DNA of 64,000 nucleotides, from contig OX439127.1 in NCBI GenBank assembly GCA_949318235.1, positions 2,075,672 through 2,139,671 on the forward strand, given 5' to 3'. The stretch comes from Ecdyonurus torrentis (lineage: Eukaryota; Arthropoda; Insecta; Ephemeroptera; Heptageniidae). Both the position numbers and the translations under genes were made by a program. How positions within the stretch are numbered: the first letter of the stretch is position 1; each line of letters opens with the position of its first letter. Below, one piece after another: positions 12,247 through 23,608 of this stretch. The notes beneath the pieces were generated by a model. It worked only from the letters and a program-made list of their open reading frames with translations. It was not told the origin of the DNA and ran no database searches.

Positions 12247-13558
12247 CAGCTCTGGCCAAAAGTTTGAGAACGATATGAAAGTGATCGGGCAAAACAGATG
12301 AGTCATCAATGCAGGTTCCTTTTTTCCTGACTATATCGATAGTATGTGAATCTTTCCCCTCACCTCCTCCTTTATGTTTGGCTATCTGTTGTGTCCAGTT
12401 TTGTTATCATGTTTTTCGATCAAACAGTCACACAAAATGTGGTGATTTCTATTTTTACTTATGAAACTCACAAAATATTGTCTTCTTGAGTTTTATTTTT
12501 ATATAATATTCCATACATGAAGCAAGAAAAAAAATTATAAATTATTAAAAATATTCAATAGTTATATGTATATAGTTTTACGATGTTTATGCTACTTTTT
12601 ATTTAAAGGATATAATAAAAAAATTATTATTTTATATTTTTTTAATTAACTAATTTATTAATTATAATATTTAATTTTCAAGCAATTTGATTTGATATCT
12701 AATTTTATCTTTTGTTCTTCTTTTTTCCCGCATAAACAATCATCCCTTTATTGCATCATTTGAATTATAGAATAAAAATTGTTTCATTTAAATAATTAAG
12801 CTAACTAATTTTTTTACAAGTATTACAAATATTCAATAACTATATGATTACAGCTTATGATATTTATGCCACTTTATATTTAAAGGATAGGCCTATATTT
12901 AAAAAACAATAATTTTATTTCACTATTTTTTTTAATTAACATATTTATTAATCAATATATTTATTTTCAAACAATTTGATTTTATATTTAATTTTATCAT
13001 TTGTTGTTGTTTTATTCCCCCGCATAAACAATCATCCCTTGCCGTCTTTTTAATTAAAGAATAAAAGTTGTTTCATATAAATAATTAGTTAATGAATTAT
13101 AGCAAACTATTTATTGAAACAAATTATATATGAAAGCGATGATTTGTAGAAATTAATTAATTGATTTAAAAAAAAATTTAAATAATGCAAAATAATAATA
13201 ATAAAATAAAAATATAGGCCTATCTATATAATATCATAGTATTTTTACCAAGGTTGATATTATATTATAATATACCTTGCATTTTAACAAAAAACCACAA
13301 GAGATAGAACATTTTACAATATCAAATAGCAGGTATGCATAACAAAACTAAAATATTTTGTAGTCATCAGAAATATTGAAAAGCTAGAAAAGTGTTTGCA
13401 GCAAGCAAGCAAGAGAGACGCACGTCTGCTTGCTAGCTATCGTGTTAATAATCGTAATCGCTATAGTGATATAGTCAGGAAAAAGGAAATTTGCTTGTTT
13501 ACATGATTTGTGTTGCGGGTTGCATTTCAAATCGTTCTCAAACTTTTGGCCAGAGCTG
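12247..13558. mobile_element. Tc1/mariner-type non-autonomous element inserted in polymerase gene
   Basis: Terminal inverted repeats of about 27 bp start CAGCTCTGGCCAAAAGTTTG at the left and its complement at the right, flanked on both sides by TA (12245-12246 and 13559-13560), the target duplication of the Tc1/mariner superfamily. Removing element plus one TA brings the polymerase frame back into register, so the site of entry is exact. The interior has no transposase and is mostly AT-rich with an internal duplication, so it depended on another element's transposase. Just inside the right end lies TGCGGGTTGCAT, a motif shared with repeat R2. Confidence 0.9.
12535..13090. repeat. Two-unit tandem duplication inside the Tc1-type element
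   Basis: Segments 12540-12805 and 12826-13090 share ATTCAATA-TATATG, GCCACTTT/GCTACTTT-ATATTTAAAGGATA, TTTTTTAATTAAC, CAATTTGATTT, CCGCATAAACAATCATCCCT and TTGTTTCAT blocks in the same order. Unit length is about 280 bp, with moderate divergence. Confidence 0.75.
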
Positions 13559-15951
13559 TACCTATGAGTTTCGGTTATATTATATATTCTGACTTGCCTG
13601 ATGAAATTATGGATGGGATTCCACTTAATGAGAAAATCATAAGTAATCCAGAAAATCCTACTAAAGCAGTTTTGAATGATCTTGTCAAATACAGTCAAAA
13701 ACTGAAAGTGATTTATGCGATGAATGAGAAAATGCATAACCTTACTTCTGCAGAACAGAGAGCATATAAAAAATCAGAAAAATGTTATATGTGCAAAAAA
13801 TGTTATACCGAAAAAAGTTCCAAAGTCAGAGATCATTGTCATATAACTGGAAAATATAGAGGTCCAGCTCATAACAATTGTAACATTCAAGCAGAAAATC
13901 CTAAGTTTCTGCCTGTATACCTTCATAATAATTCGCATTATGATGGCCATTTTATCATCAAACAATTAGAAGATATCGATGCAAAGATAAAAGTCATTCC
14001 TAACACTTCAGAGAATATGATAACATTCTCTATTATTCCAAAAGATGGCATACAAATTCGATTTCTTGATTCGTTTCGTTTCATGTCTACTAGCTTGGAT
14101 AACTTGTCAAAAAACTTGACCCCTTATATGTTAGTGAACGTTGAGAAACATTTTCGGAAAGAGCATATTGAATTATTACGTAGAAAAGGTGTATTTTGTT
14201 ATGATTCTATTGACAATCCTGAAAAACTAAAAGAAACAAAACTTCCACCATACTAAGAATTCTATAGCAAGCTTTATGAAAGCAACATCACAAAGAACGA
14301 TTATATGCATGCCTGCAATGTATTTAAAACCTTCAAATGCAAGAATTTAGCTGATTACAGTGATCTCTACATAAAACTTGACGTACTTTTGCTCGCTGAC
14401 ATATTTGAAGCATTCCGTTAAGTCTGTCTTAAAACTTATGGCTTACAGACCCATTTGGTATTACACTGCTCCGGGGCTGGCATGGAATTCAGCACTTAGG
14501 ATAACAGAAGTTGATTTTGAGCTTATTTAAAGGAGGAGATGCTACTTATTATAAAAAAAAGGCATTCCTAGAGGTGTTGCACAATGTATCAAAAGATATG
14601 CAAGAGCTAAGACTAGTTACTTAGGGAAAATTCTTAAGAAATACAAGAAATTTATCGCTTATTTGGTCTCTAATAACCTTTATGGCTGGGCAATGTACCA
14701 GCTGTATCTGAAAGACGAATTTAGATTAGCAAGCTCAAAATTATTTTCTGCCGATTTTATTTTAAATCTTAAACATGACGACTCAAAGGGATATATACTA
14801 GAAATAGACGTGAAATATCCTACAGAGCTACACGATAGACATAAAGACTTGCCATTTTTACCTGAAACCTGCGTGCCACCTGGCGGAAAAAACATAAAAC
14901 TCCTTACTACCTTATTTCACAAAGAAAGATACGTTGTGCATTTCAGACTACTTCAGCAAGCTCTAAACAATGGCTTACAACTCGTCAAAGCTCATACAGA
15001 TATTGTCTTCCACCAGTCTAATTGGTTGAAAGAATATATAGATATGAATACAACTAGAAGACAAGCAGCTACAAATGCTCTTTTAAAAGACCTTTCAAGC
15101 TGATAATTAATGCCGTTTTTGGTAAGACAATGGAGCAAGTTCGAAAAAGGAACAATCTAGAGGTTGTAAACAACGTTAAAAGGTTGCGAAAGTTAGTCAG
15201 AAGCCCATTCTTTGAAAGAATAATTAGCGATGAAAATTTGTGTGCAGTGTTAAGTCAATAGCAGACTGTTACGATGTGTAAGCCAATTTATGTTGGAATA
15301 AGTATTCTAGATCTATCAACAGAACTAATGTATGACTTTCATTACAAGACAATGCTGCCCCGTTACGGTGCTGCTCTTTCGTTATGTTACATGGACACTG
15401 ACTCTTATATATATTTCATAGATGGTGTATACTTATATGCAGAGATGCTGAAACACAAGCATGATTTTGACACGTCAGACTATCCTGTTGACAATGTATT
15501 ACATGATGATTCCAATAAAAAAGTATAAGGCAAATTCAAAGATGAAGCCAATTTTATCCTCGTAAAGTCATTTGTAGGATTAAAAGCTAAAATGTACGCT
15601 CTTCATTATGATAATCATGTAATTAAACGTGCAAAAGGTGTTAAAAAGCACGCTTTGACCAAGAGAATTAGTTATTTAGATTATGTTTGTTGTCTTAAGT
15701 ACAAAACTATTAACCATGTTCAATTTCGCATGATTCAAAATAAGAAACATATGTTATTTACAAAGAAAGTAAGCAAAATATCTTTAACATCTCTGGATGA
15801 TAAAAGGTACATTCTTCCAAATCAAGTAGATACGCTCCCTAATGGCCATCATTTAATTTCGACCATTGTAGAAGAAATGATCCGATATGTTGATGAAGAT
15901 TTTGAAATGTCCCATATTTGTACATATGATAAGGAGGAATGTTTACAATGA

Positions 15952-16232
15952 AAGTGATATGCGTTACATGGACATGTGTTAAAGAGTATGTTATGATTTA
16001 CACTATGTTATTATAGTTAAATAATGAATAAATTAAATATATTATAAGAAAATGGATATGCATAAAAAAAAACTATGTTAAAAAGTAATTTAAATACTAA
16101 GATTCTGTAATTAATATGTATATTTGTTAAAATGTAAATAATCGGTGGTGAAAAAAATAAATAAATAAAATAAATTTTTTTTTGCGTATTTATTACTTGT
16201 ATTCTCTATTCCTATCTAAATTTAACTTTAGA
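15952..16232. other. Short AT-rich spacer between polymerase and ATPase
   Basis: No reading frame or motif. An AATAAATAAATAAAATAAAT stretch near 16157 could supply a polyadenylation signal for the upstream gene. Confidence 0.4.
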
Positions 16233-16900
16233 ATGCAGTGGCAACAAACGTTTATATCTATCATTGCTGGACCTAAATCATATGGGAAAAGTGTTTTTTT
16301 CTCAAAATTTTTAGAAACATAGATGTAATGGTAAATGTTAATTTTTAAGAAATAATTTGGTGCTATGGTGAAAGTCAACCTTTGCATGAAAAGCTTAAAT
16401 CTAGAGTTAAAACACCTATGAGGTTTATAGAAGGATTACCTGATTTAAGTGACATAGCTGCGGAGAATCTACCACCACCTAGACTTTTAATTGTAGATGA
16501 CCTAATGAGAGAAACTAATGGTAGCACAGTAGATATATTTTCTAAAGGTAGTCATCATAGAAACATAAGCATTATATTTTTAACTCAAAATATTTTTCAT
16601 CAAGGCAAAAGTAGCAGGGATATGTCTTTAAATTTTCATTACATAGTGTTCTTTAAGATTCCTAGAAAGAAGAATCAAGCATTGCATTTTGCAAGACAAG
16701 TATATATTGAAAATCCTAAATTTAAACAAGAAGCCTATCTAGATGCCACGTCGAAGCCACACTCCTACTTGCTGTTTGACATGAAGCAGAGTACACCTGA
16801 CGCCTTCAGATTCCGAGTAGAAATATTTCCTGGTGAATCTAATTCGGTATACGTACCTACAAATGGTGGTAAGCCTATCACACAATATTTTGCTATATAA
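16233..16900 (+). pseudogene. Polinton A genome-packaging ATPase, frameshifted
   Basis: FtsK/HerA-type (A32-like) ATPase that in Polintons is thought to pump DNA into capsids. The start MQWQQTFISIIAGPKSYGKS gives a Walker A (GPKSYGKS) about 12 residues in; then a TAG at 16320 and a frame change. The second part, open from about 16355 to 16900, has WCYGES, the EGLPDL segment, Walker B as LLIVDDLM, and a TQNIF segment that fits sensor/motif III, followed by KNQALHFARQ and HSYLLFDMKQ. Total about 220 residues, normal for the family. The gap between the halves is small, so one or two indels explain the break. It sits directly downstream of the polymerase. Confidence 0.85.
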
Positions 16901-16954
16901 GTTTGAAACATGGTTCATTAAAATTAGTTTAAAATTCGCACTGTAAAGCGATTC

Positions 16955-17230
16955 TTGCCCACTCTCCTAAAGCTCCGCAATTCTAGAGCTAAGGATCGTC
17001 AGGAACTGTTAGAAAAAGTAGATGATAAAGTTATTCATGTTATTTGTGAATGTGCTCATAATTGTTTAAATAGTAACATACCGCTCAATTCGTCACAGTA
17101 TAAGAAGTTATCGCGTCATAAACGCACGTTGCGCCGTCTTTGTAAAAAAGGTAAAACTCTAAAGAAAATAAGGTCTATTATTAAACAGACAGGGAGTTTC
17201 TTATTACCATTACTTGCACCTCTCATTTGA
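16955..17230 (+). CDS. Small basic Polinton protein with hydrophobic C terminus
   Basis: About 91 codons, open throughout: PTLLKLRNSRAKDRQELLE..., CECAHNCLNS, then the basic LSRHKRTLRRLCKKGKTLKK and a hydrophobic LLPLLAPLI end. I recall this layout (ICEC.LN.L..N, SRHK..LR, then a G-F-L-LL-APL tail) from Polintons of many animals. The molecular job is not established to my knowledge; the basic body with a hydrophobic tail suggests a virion core or membrane-active peptide. The first codon of the frame is TTG, so the start is unsure. It lies 54 bp after the ATPase and is one of the few Polinton A genes without a visible stop. Confidence 0.6.
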   Translation: MPTLLKLRNSRAKDRQELLEKVDDKVIHVICECAHNCLNSNIPLNSSQYKKLSRHKRTLRRLCKKGKTLKKIRSIIKQTGSFLLPLLAPLI

Positions 17231-17253
17231 TAACTTTTACAAAATACTTAAAT

Positions 17254-17925
17254 ATGATTCATGGTAAAAAAAAAATAATGCTTATTACACCTTATATTCT
17301 TGACAGGTTGAAAGCACTAACCTTGAAAGAAAATCCAGTATCTAATTTAGATAAAGAGATGCAAAATATTTTGCAAGCCAAAAATATCAGCGATCAAGAA
17401 AAATGTATTTGGTATGAGCAAACGTTGCATCAGTATATGAAGGGTGTTCGAAATATGAGAGTACCTATTAAAATACCTCTAATAACGGAAGATACAGATT
17501 TAAGGTCTATTAATCGATCTCGTTCAAATAGTTTTTTCTCAAGTCAAAGATCACTTGGTAGTTTTGCATCGTCTAATTCGAACCGGGATTGGCCCCCGAG
17601 CCAGCCCCCGAGCCCGCCCCCGATCTCGCCGCGAAGCCAACCGCCGATACCGCCGCAAAGCCCGTTTCAGCAGAGCATGACACCGTTGAATGACCGCGCT
17701 TTAGCGTCTGCGTATCAAAGTTATCCCCCTGTACGGCAGGAAAACTATGACCGTAGCAGGAGCGAAGATGCTGCTACATTAGAGTTTTACAAAAAGTTTA
17801 AAAATAATAAAAAAAAAGTAAAAAGGTTAACGAAAACTATGGGCAAAAATAAAAATGATGAATATATAGAATAGCTTGAGGAACGTGGAGGTTTAAAAAG
17901 AAATGCTAATAATATATTTGATTAA
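17254..17925 (+). pseudogene. Conserved Polinton ORF with Pro-rich linker, one in-frame stop
   Basis: I take the start at the ATG at 17254. The N-terminal 70 residues (MLITPYILDRLKA, NLDKEMQNIL, KCIWYEQTLHQYM) look helical and match a Polinton ORF family that I know only as conserved hypothetical. They are followed by a Ser-rich segment, then a Pro-rich linker (QPPSPPPISP) encoded by an unusually GC-rich stretch at 17585-17660, and a basic tail. A TAG at 17872-17874 is followed in frame by LEERGGLKRNANNIFD and a TAA at 17923, so the original end was probably there. Role unknown; a structural or scaffolding protein is a guess. Confidence 0.55.
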
Positions 17926-17934
17926 CGTCTGTGG

Positions 17935-18120
17935 ATGACACCTCCGAAACATAAAAGGAAATCCACAGTATCAACCGTTAAAAAAAGGGCAAGTAAGCGT
18001 TTAGCTACCTCACAACTATCGCTTAAAAACGGTCAAAGGTATATAAAGAACAGTGCATTATTTCTAGGTTTAGATGAGAGAAAAAATCGTAAACGTAAAC
18101 TTAATGTTAAAAACTGGTGA
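17935..18120 (+). CDS. Small Lys/Arg-rich ORF of Polinton A
   Basis: 61 codons: MTPPKHKRKSTVSTVKKR..., ATSQLSLKNGQRYIKNS, KNRKRKLNVKNW. Strongly basic, as expected for a DNA-condensing core peptide. No family recognised. It stands between the Pro-rich ORF and the integrase and may be a fragment of either. Confidence 0.35.
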   Translation: MTPPKHKRKSTVSTVKKRASKRLATSQLSLKNGQRYIKNSALFLGLDERKNRKRKLNVKNW

Positions 18121-18181
18121 AATGATAAGAATTTAGCAATTCCGCGGAAGAAGAAATGTTGGCAAACCTTAACCTGGTAAC

Positions 18182-19245
18182 ATGGAGTCTGCTTTGAAAA
18201 AAATATACTACGATCTAAAAAATTATGCAAGCTATGGTACAGTTAACAAGTTGTGGACGGCTTGTAATGGTAAATATGAAAAAAAAGATATTGCTGCTTG
18301 GTTACGCACACAAGATGCAAACACTTTACACAAAAAGAGAAAAATTCATTTTTCTAGATCACGTTACTTTGTACCTTCCATGAATAATTTATTTCAATGC
18401 GATCTTTGTGACATGAGAACTTTATCAAAATATAATAAGGGTTTTAAATTTATTCTAACGGTCATTGATGTTTTTTGTAAGAAAGCATGGGCCATTGCTC
18501 TTAAAGATAAGTCTGAGGATACAGTCTTAAATGCATTAAAAAAAATATTTCAAGAACGTAAACCGAAATATTTACAAACTGATAAAGGTAAAGAAATTCT
18601 GAATTCAAAAGTTTAAAACTATTTTAAAAATGTTGGCATTAAATTTTATACCACAAACAATCCAGATACAAAAGCTCCCGTGGTTGAAAGATTTAATCGA
18701 ACTCTCAAAGGTAAAATATACAAATATTTTACATATGTTTCAACTTATCAGTATTATAATATATTATCAGATTTAATACATTCGAACAATAATACGATCC
18801 ACTCAGCTATTAATAAAAAACCCAACGATGTAAATAAACAAAATGAACGTGATGTATATCTTTATTTATATTTTGGCAAAGTTAGATATGATAAAATAAA
18901 ATCCAGAGTTGTTGTTCTTTTCAAAGCAGTAAAAGAATTACGTATTTCGCGAGAAAAACTTCATTTTGAACAGGGATACAAATCTAATTGGTCAAGAGAG
19001 ATATTTACAGTAAAGTCCATAGTTAAAAGTTATCCTACAAGTTACATGCTTTCTGATCAGAATGATGAAGAAATAGAAGGGAGCTTTTATGCGCAAGAAC
19101 TACAACTTGTAGGTACAAGCAAAGATACGATATACAAAATAGATTAAATACTAGGTAAGAGAGGTGCAGGAAACAGTCGTGAAATATACGTGTCGTGGTT
19201 AGGTTATCCTGCTAGCTTTAACTCCTGGATTCCTGCGACAAATAT
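18182..19245 (+). pseudogene. int: Polinton A retroviral-type integrase with chromodomain-like tail, two in-frame stops
   Basis: DDE integrase that inserts the linear element into host DNA. The N-terminal segment SALKKIYYDLKNYASYGTV is followed by a core with the first Asp in FQCDLCDM (18398), a second Asp in LQTDKGKE (18575) and the catalytic Glu in PVVERFNRT (18680), so all three acidic residues are present. HSAINKKPNDV and the DKIKSRVVVLFK segment are also typical. After a TAA at 19145 the same frame continues with YVSWLGYPASFNSWIPATNI, a chromodomain-like motif that Polinton integrases carry at the C terminus. Stops at 18614 and 19145 lie in frame and there is no frameshift, so the gene is broken by two point changes only. 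Confidence 0.85.
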
Positions 19246-19278
19246 TCAGAAACGAAGTAAAGCTAAGAAATTTATAAT

Positions 19279-19839
19279 TTCTACCTTAATCTGCACAATG
19301 ATCAAAACGCTATCAATGGCGTTCAAAATTCAGCAAGTTGTTTTAAAGTCTAATTAGATCATGAAATGTTACTGCCTGGTAAATGGGAGGTAGGACTCGT
19401 GAAAATTTATTATCCTTTAACTATGGTTATTATGACGGAGGAAGAAGCTACCATTACTGTCGAGAGTTTTGATGCTATTACAGGTGAAGTTCAGGCTACT
19501 AATAGTTTAAGATTAAACTCTAATAAGAAAGGATTAATTATTGCAGATGCTAGTCTTTTCTACTTGTTGCTCCGTGATGCTTTGCATCGTGTTAATATTG
19601 AAATTCGGCTTGAAGATAAAGTTCGCGTATGTATGGTGTCTGAGAGTCCAAAGAAAATATATATGAGGGAAAAAATGAGAATCTTGCTAGGATTGAAAGA
19701 TCGCATATATACGTTAGGTAAAACACAATTAACTGCAATGAACGGTATTAATATAAAGAGAGTCTTACCACAACAATTATTTATCATAATATATATTTAT
19801 TATAATATTATAGCTGAATGCACTATTAATTTGTTTTAA
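19279..19839 (+). pseudogene. Polinton A penton-like minor capsid protein, 5' part overlapping the integrase end
   Basis: Frame from about 19279: FYLNLHNDQN, one TAA at 19351, then LLPGKWEVGLVKIYYP, the hallmark of the Polinton penton/minor capsid family (GxWEVGL-EIxYP). It continues with TVESFDAITGEVQ, then hydrophobic and charged stretches without an obvious stop to 19839. The tail after about 19760 becomes low-complexity (FIIIYIYYNII) and is probably not original, so the protein is cut off where the foldback repeat region begins. The family forms the vertex capsomer of the predicted virion. Confidence 0.7.
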
Positions 19840-19885
19840 AAAATATGGCAATGTTTATTGTTTTCCAAGTCCAAAAAGATTATTT

Positions 19886-20044
19886 GCACTTTCCACGAGC
19901 TCGGCGGGTGGAGGATCTGTGGAGCATCTGTAATGTTAAGTAAATGGCCGCTAGACCACGCACCGTGCTGCGTGGAAAGTGCAGATCCTCCACTTGCCGC
20001 GCTAATTGAAAGTGCAAATAATCTCTTTTGACGTGGAAGCAACG
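19886..20044 (-). repeat. Foldback repeat R3, copy 2
   Basis: Reverse-sense relative of the repeat at 2358-2560: shares TTGACGTGGAAGC, GGAAAGTGCAGATCCTCCAC and GACCACGCACCGTGCTGCG blocks. Internal arms (TTTGCACTTTC against GAAAGTGCAAA; TGGAGGATCTG against CAGATCCTCCA) give a long hairpin. Its right edge touches the next MITE exactly. Confidence 0.7.
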
Positions 20045-20350
20045 ATAGGGTGTATCCGCATGAAATCATATTTAATGCACTTCAACGCCATAATGGAGCG
20101 ATGAACAACATCGTCAGTTTAGGACAAAGTTTTTTTTTGGCTATTATCTTGTAGGAATCAATCAATATTGTTTTAATTATTAATATTCGCACATATTTGA
20201 GATACTAATTGAACCTGTTGACTGCATCAATGCTCTCAAAAATATTGTTAAGTATTTTTAAAATTGCAAATAGAGTTATTTTTCTACGCTGGCTCATGTT
20301 ATTGAGTGATCCAACATGGCGTCAACTTTTACATGAGTGCCTACACCCTA
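20045..20350 (+). mobile_element. MITE-like element, TAGGGTGTA family, copy 4
   Basis: Starts TAGGGTGTATCCGCATGA and ends CATGAGTGCCTACACCCTA: a good terminal inverted repeat of about 14 bases. The family boxes TCATATTTAATGCACTT, AACGCCATAATGGAG and ATCAATGCTCTCAAAAATATT are present. It is the best copy for defining the ends, with TA at both borders. Confidence 0.8.
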
Positions 20351-22770
20351 TATGTAAGAATAATTGTAATATTCAGTATCTCTTTACTTGTAAATATAAT
20401 TAAAGTATTACTAGTACTTAAGTTTTTAAATTTTAACTTTCATTATTACTGTTCATCTTTTGAATTTGAAAAAAAAAGGGTATTTTTGCTATGATGTTTA
20501 AATGTGTCGTTATTTGACCGTGATTTTAATCCAGTGACAACCGTCACGTTGATGTGAAGAGAATACGAATTCATTGCAAGTGGTCCATTCTGTTCAATTT
20601 TATAGGGAAAAAAATTAAATACTTCATATTATTTAATATCTAAAACTCTTAAGGAAGTAGGGTACCGACCTTATATCTCAAAAACTAGAAATGTTTTGGA
20701 TCTAAATTTCGTGTTATTGTGTATCTAAGGGTCACACCTAGCCGTGATACAAATTTCATTTTGTTTGACTATACAGAAAAATACCTAAATTTCACTCTTA
20801 TAATTTTAAATTATTTATTTTATTGATGCAATAAATTTATAAATACTTACAGAAGTATACTTTTATACATTGAAAAAAAAAAAATAATGTGTTAAAAAAT
20901 GGTGCTAAAAAATGTAATATTCATATAAATATTTATGAGATAAAAAATTAAATAAAAAATTTTCGCATTGCGATAATTTAACGTTGAAAAGTATTTTAAA
21001 ATTTATTGAAATATGTTTTTCAGCTATATAACTTAAATTGTAATAAATATTATAATAATATATATTCCTAATAATATGAATTATGATGACTGAAACTATT
21101 TTGAAATATATTTTACTTCTTTTATAAATATATTTTTGTAATCAATTTGTATTAATTGCGTATTGTGATAAAAAAAGAAACTGAAAACATAAACGTATTC
21201 ATCAAATTTTGTTACAAAAAAAAAAGCAAACAGCTGGTTTTAGAAATTTTAGAGTTATATAAAAAAAAATCTTTCTTTGGACAACTTCCGTCTTCACTTA
21301 GTTTGGATTAATGACAAAGTTTCTATAGTTGAAGTTGTAAATTATTTGTTTCATGCAATAAGTTTGGTTGAACCATAAAGATTTGAACCCGATCTTAATC
21401 GATGTTTACTATATATGGTAAATAATGTAGATCTCGTCATGCTTGCCACAATTATCGGAAGTTTTGTTTGTTGCTTGTTTTTTTAATATGTTGCACTCAC
21501 TTGAGAGTATTGAAGTTTTTACAAAGAAACGATTCCTCAAACATTTCTTTTGTACTTAACTTTTTAAACCCTTAAATGTGAGTAAGAACAGGAAGGTAGT
21601 TTAAAAATTACTACTGCCGGTAACTGCAGCCTGCCGAAAACTAGTATAATATCCATATATAAATATACTATATAAATATATTTAAAAACAAATTGTAACA
21701 TATATTTAATTACTATTATTTATTGTAAATGTGTAGAAATAGGTTATAGAATTTTTTTTCTTTACTGGTGAATATAATCTTATGTTGAACATTTTTGTAT
21801 TTTTATATGTAAATGTGTAATTTAACTTTCTTTATTATAACTTCAGTGAACTGCATTATTACTGTACAGGTGTTCCCAAAAATCTCTTAGAGGATGATCT
21901 AGCTTTTCTAAAGGATAAAAAGGATATCCTGGCGTTTTTCTTTAACAATGGAGGTTATCGGTAAAAAAAGTGTTAACAAATTTCCATGGCTTAAAACACA
22001 TAAAGTATGTCAAGTATTTCTCATTTAAATAACTCCGTAATCGGTGGAGTAATTTTCTCAAAAAATCACAAAAAAAATGATTTTTTCCTCATAAGCGTTA
22101 TGTTAAATTAAGGAACCCCTTAGCTTTCCCCACGCTACACCGATAAGCTCTATTGCGCACTCTTAATTCTTCAAAAAGCAGCATGCGGTGTTTTGTTTTA
22201 AAATTGATTCGGTTGAAGAAGAACTTTTTGTTTGTTAAAATAACTTATGTTGTCATCTTATAATTGTTAATAATGATTTTTAATAACTTTTTAGGGGTTT
22301 CTCTTAAATATATTATTTATTACAACTTTTGTTGAATATTAAACTTGATGTTTCGTAACATAAATATGCATTTTTTTTATGGTAATTTTAATTTGAGAGT
22401 TAAAAAAAACAACTTAATTTAGGTTAAATTAGTCTTTAAAAAGTCTTACACAAATGTTTGTTGTCATTTTGCATTCATGTCAGAGTGAGAAAGAGAGAGA
22501 GAGAGAGAGAAAACAATTGCAAAATATTCAAAAGTTACCATTTTTATCTACGCAATTAAAGAAAATCTCATTTGAAAATTAATTATACCTTGAGCATGTT
22601 ACCATTCAGATACAAAATTCTAAGCCACTTGAAGCCCAAATTTTGCCTTTAGATTTTCTAGCTTGCTTTAAATTTATTGGCATTTAAGCTCAATTTGAAG
22701 TAAACTATGAGATAAAATTAAAATTAGCCTCAGGCTCAAATTTGATCTTTCAGGAACTTATTACAATATT
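20351..22770. other. AT-rich DNA without a recognisable gene
   Basis: No reading frame with family motifs on either strand. A short (GA)n run lies at 22494-22511. Around 21865 a segment ACAGGTGTTCCCAAAAATCT looks like a transposon terminus, but I could not find its inverted partner. The rest is poly-A/T-rich spacer. Confidence 0.5.
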
Positions 22771-23045
22771 TGAGCTTATGTTAAAAGACTCAAATATTTG
22801 ATATCATTTGAGCTCTTTAATTTAAGAGTTAATGAGCTTAAGTTTGAAAGAGGTGAAATTATAAATCCCTACAGACTCAAATTTTACTTTTTACAAGCTT
22901 AATTGGCTCAAACTTTTGACAAAAGCTTAAATAATTTGATATCATTTGAGCTCTCTAATTCCACAGTTCTAAATTACGATTTTGAGAGAGGTGACATTAC
23001 AAGTCACTCCAGTCTCAAGTTTTGTTTCCAATGTAATATCGTGTC
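22720..23045. repeat. Diverged tandem duplication, about 130 bp unit
   Basis: Blocks TTTGATATCATTTGAGCTCT, GAGAGGTGA-ATTA and ACTCAAATTTT/TCTCAAGTTTT recur at about 22796-22905 and 22937-23025, with a weaker earlier piece near 22690-22790 built from the same TTGAGCTTA words. Non-coding. Confidence 0.6.
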
Positions 23046-23608
23046 AGCATGAACTGCTTAATTTTTTTTCATTTGTGGACAGAAGTTTCAATAATATGAT
23101 TTGATATAACGGTATATGCAATAATATTATTTTGTGTAAGTTATTTTAAACTGAAAGCTTGTCTTATAGTTAAATGTTAAACTTTTTCCTCTCTTTAACT
23201 TTCAAACTATGAATAATTAATAATTTATAACTTAATTAATGAAAAAAATAGGTCATAAAATATATAAAAAATTATTCTGGCTTTTGAATTGAAGTGCCTA
23301 AAATACAAATTGTATGGTGAATTTCTTAAAATAACTACTAAAAAAAAAGGAAAGTTTTTATTAGAAATTTCATTAATTGATTAGAAATTTAAAACTAATC
23401 TTTTTTTTATTTATTAAATTTCTTCTTATTGAGAAACTACTAGTTTATTTTTCTTGACAAGGTGTGGCAAATAATATGTTTTTATTTATTCTAATTTAAA
23501 TGATAGTAATAAAAAAAATTTGTAAGGTGGCAAAAAAAATAAATAAATAAAAACTTTTTATTCAAATAGTGTTAAAATGAACTTATTGTGATAGCCTAAT
23601 TCAAATCT

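Larger units (their letters stand above)
11161..15951 (+). pseudogene. polB: Polinton A protein-primed DNA polymerase B, decayed and split by a transposon
   Basis: Family-B, protein-primed replicative polymerase of Polinton/Maverick elements. Landmarks in order: the N-terminal region with GSGWAVVQILNV (11415) and DDKCFKYAVLASC (11555); LLLLTEDV (11805) and a finger-like LLQEHKNQC (12000); exonuclease motif I as YADSE (12160); HNH-like zinc region CYMCKKCY...RDHCHITGKYRGPAHNNC (13785-13885); YIKLDVLLLADIFEAF (14370), NNLYGWAM (14673), PPGGKNIKLL (14877), NAVFGKTMEQ (15110), YMDTDS catalytic motif C (15388) and AKMYAL with RAKGVKK (15590-15650). Damage: stops at 11656, 11935, 14254, 15100, 15259 and 15526, several frameshifts (14400-14660 is the worst), and a 1.3-kb insertion at 12247-13558. 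The first residue of catalytic motif A, normally Asp, is Val here, so it could not polymerise. Distinct in sequence from the B copy, so an independent family member. Confidence 0.85.

Noticed and set aside
21865..22180. Transposon terminus ACAGGTGTTCCCAAAAATCT
   Set aside because: No inverted or direct partner found within the window.
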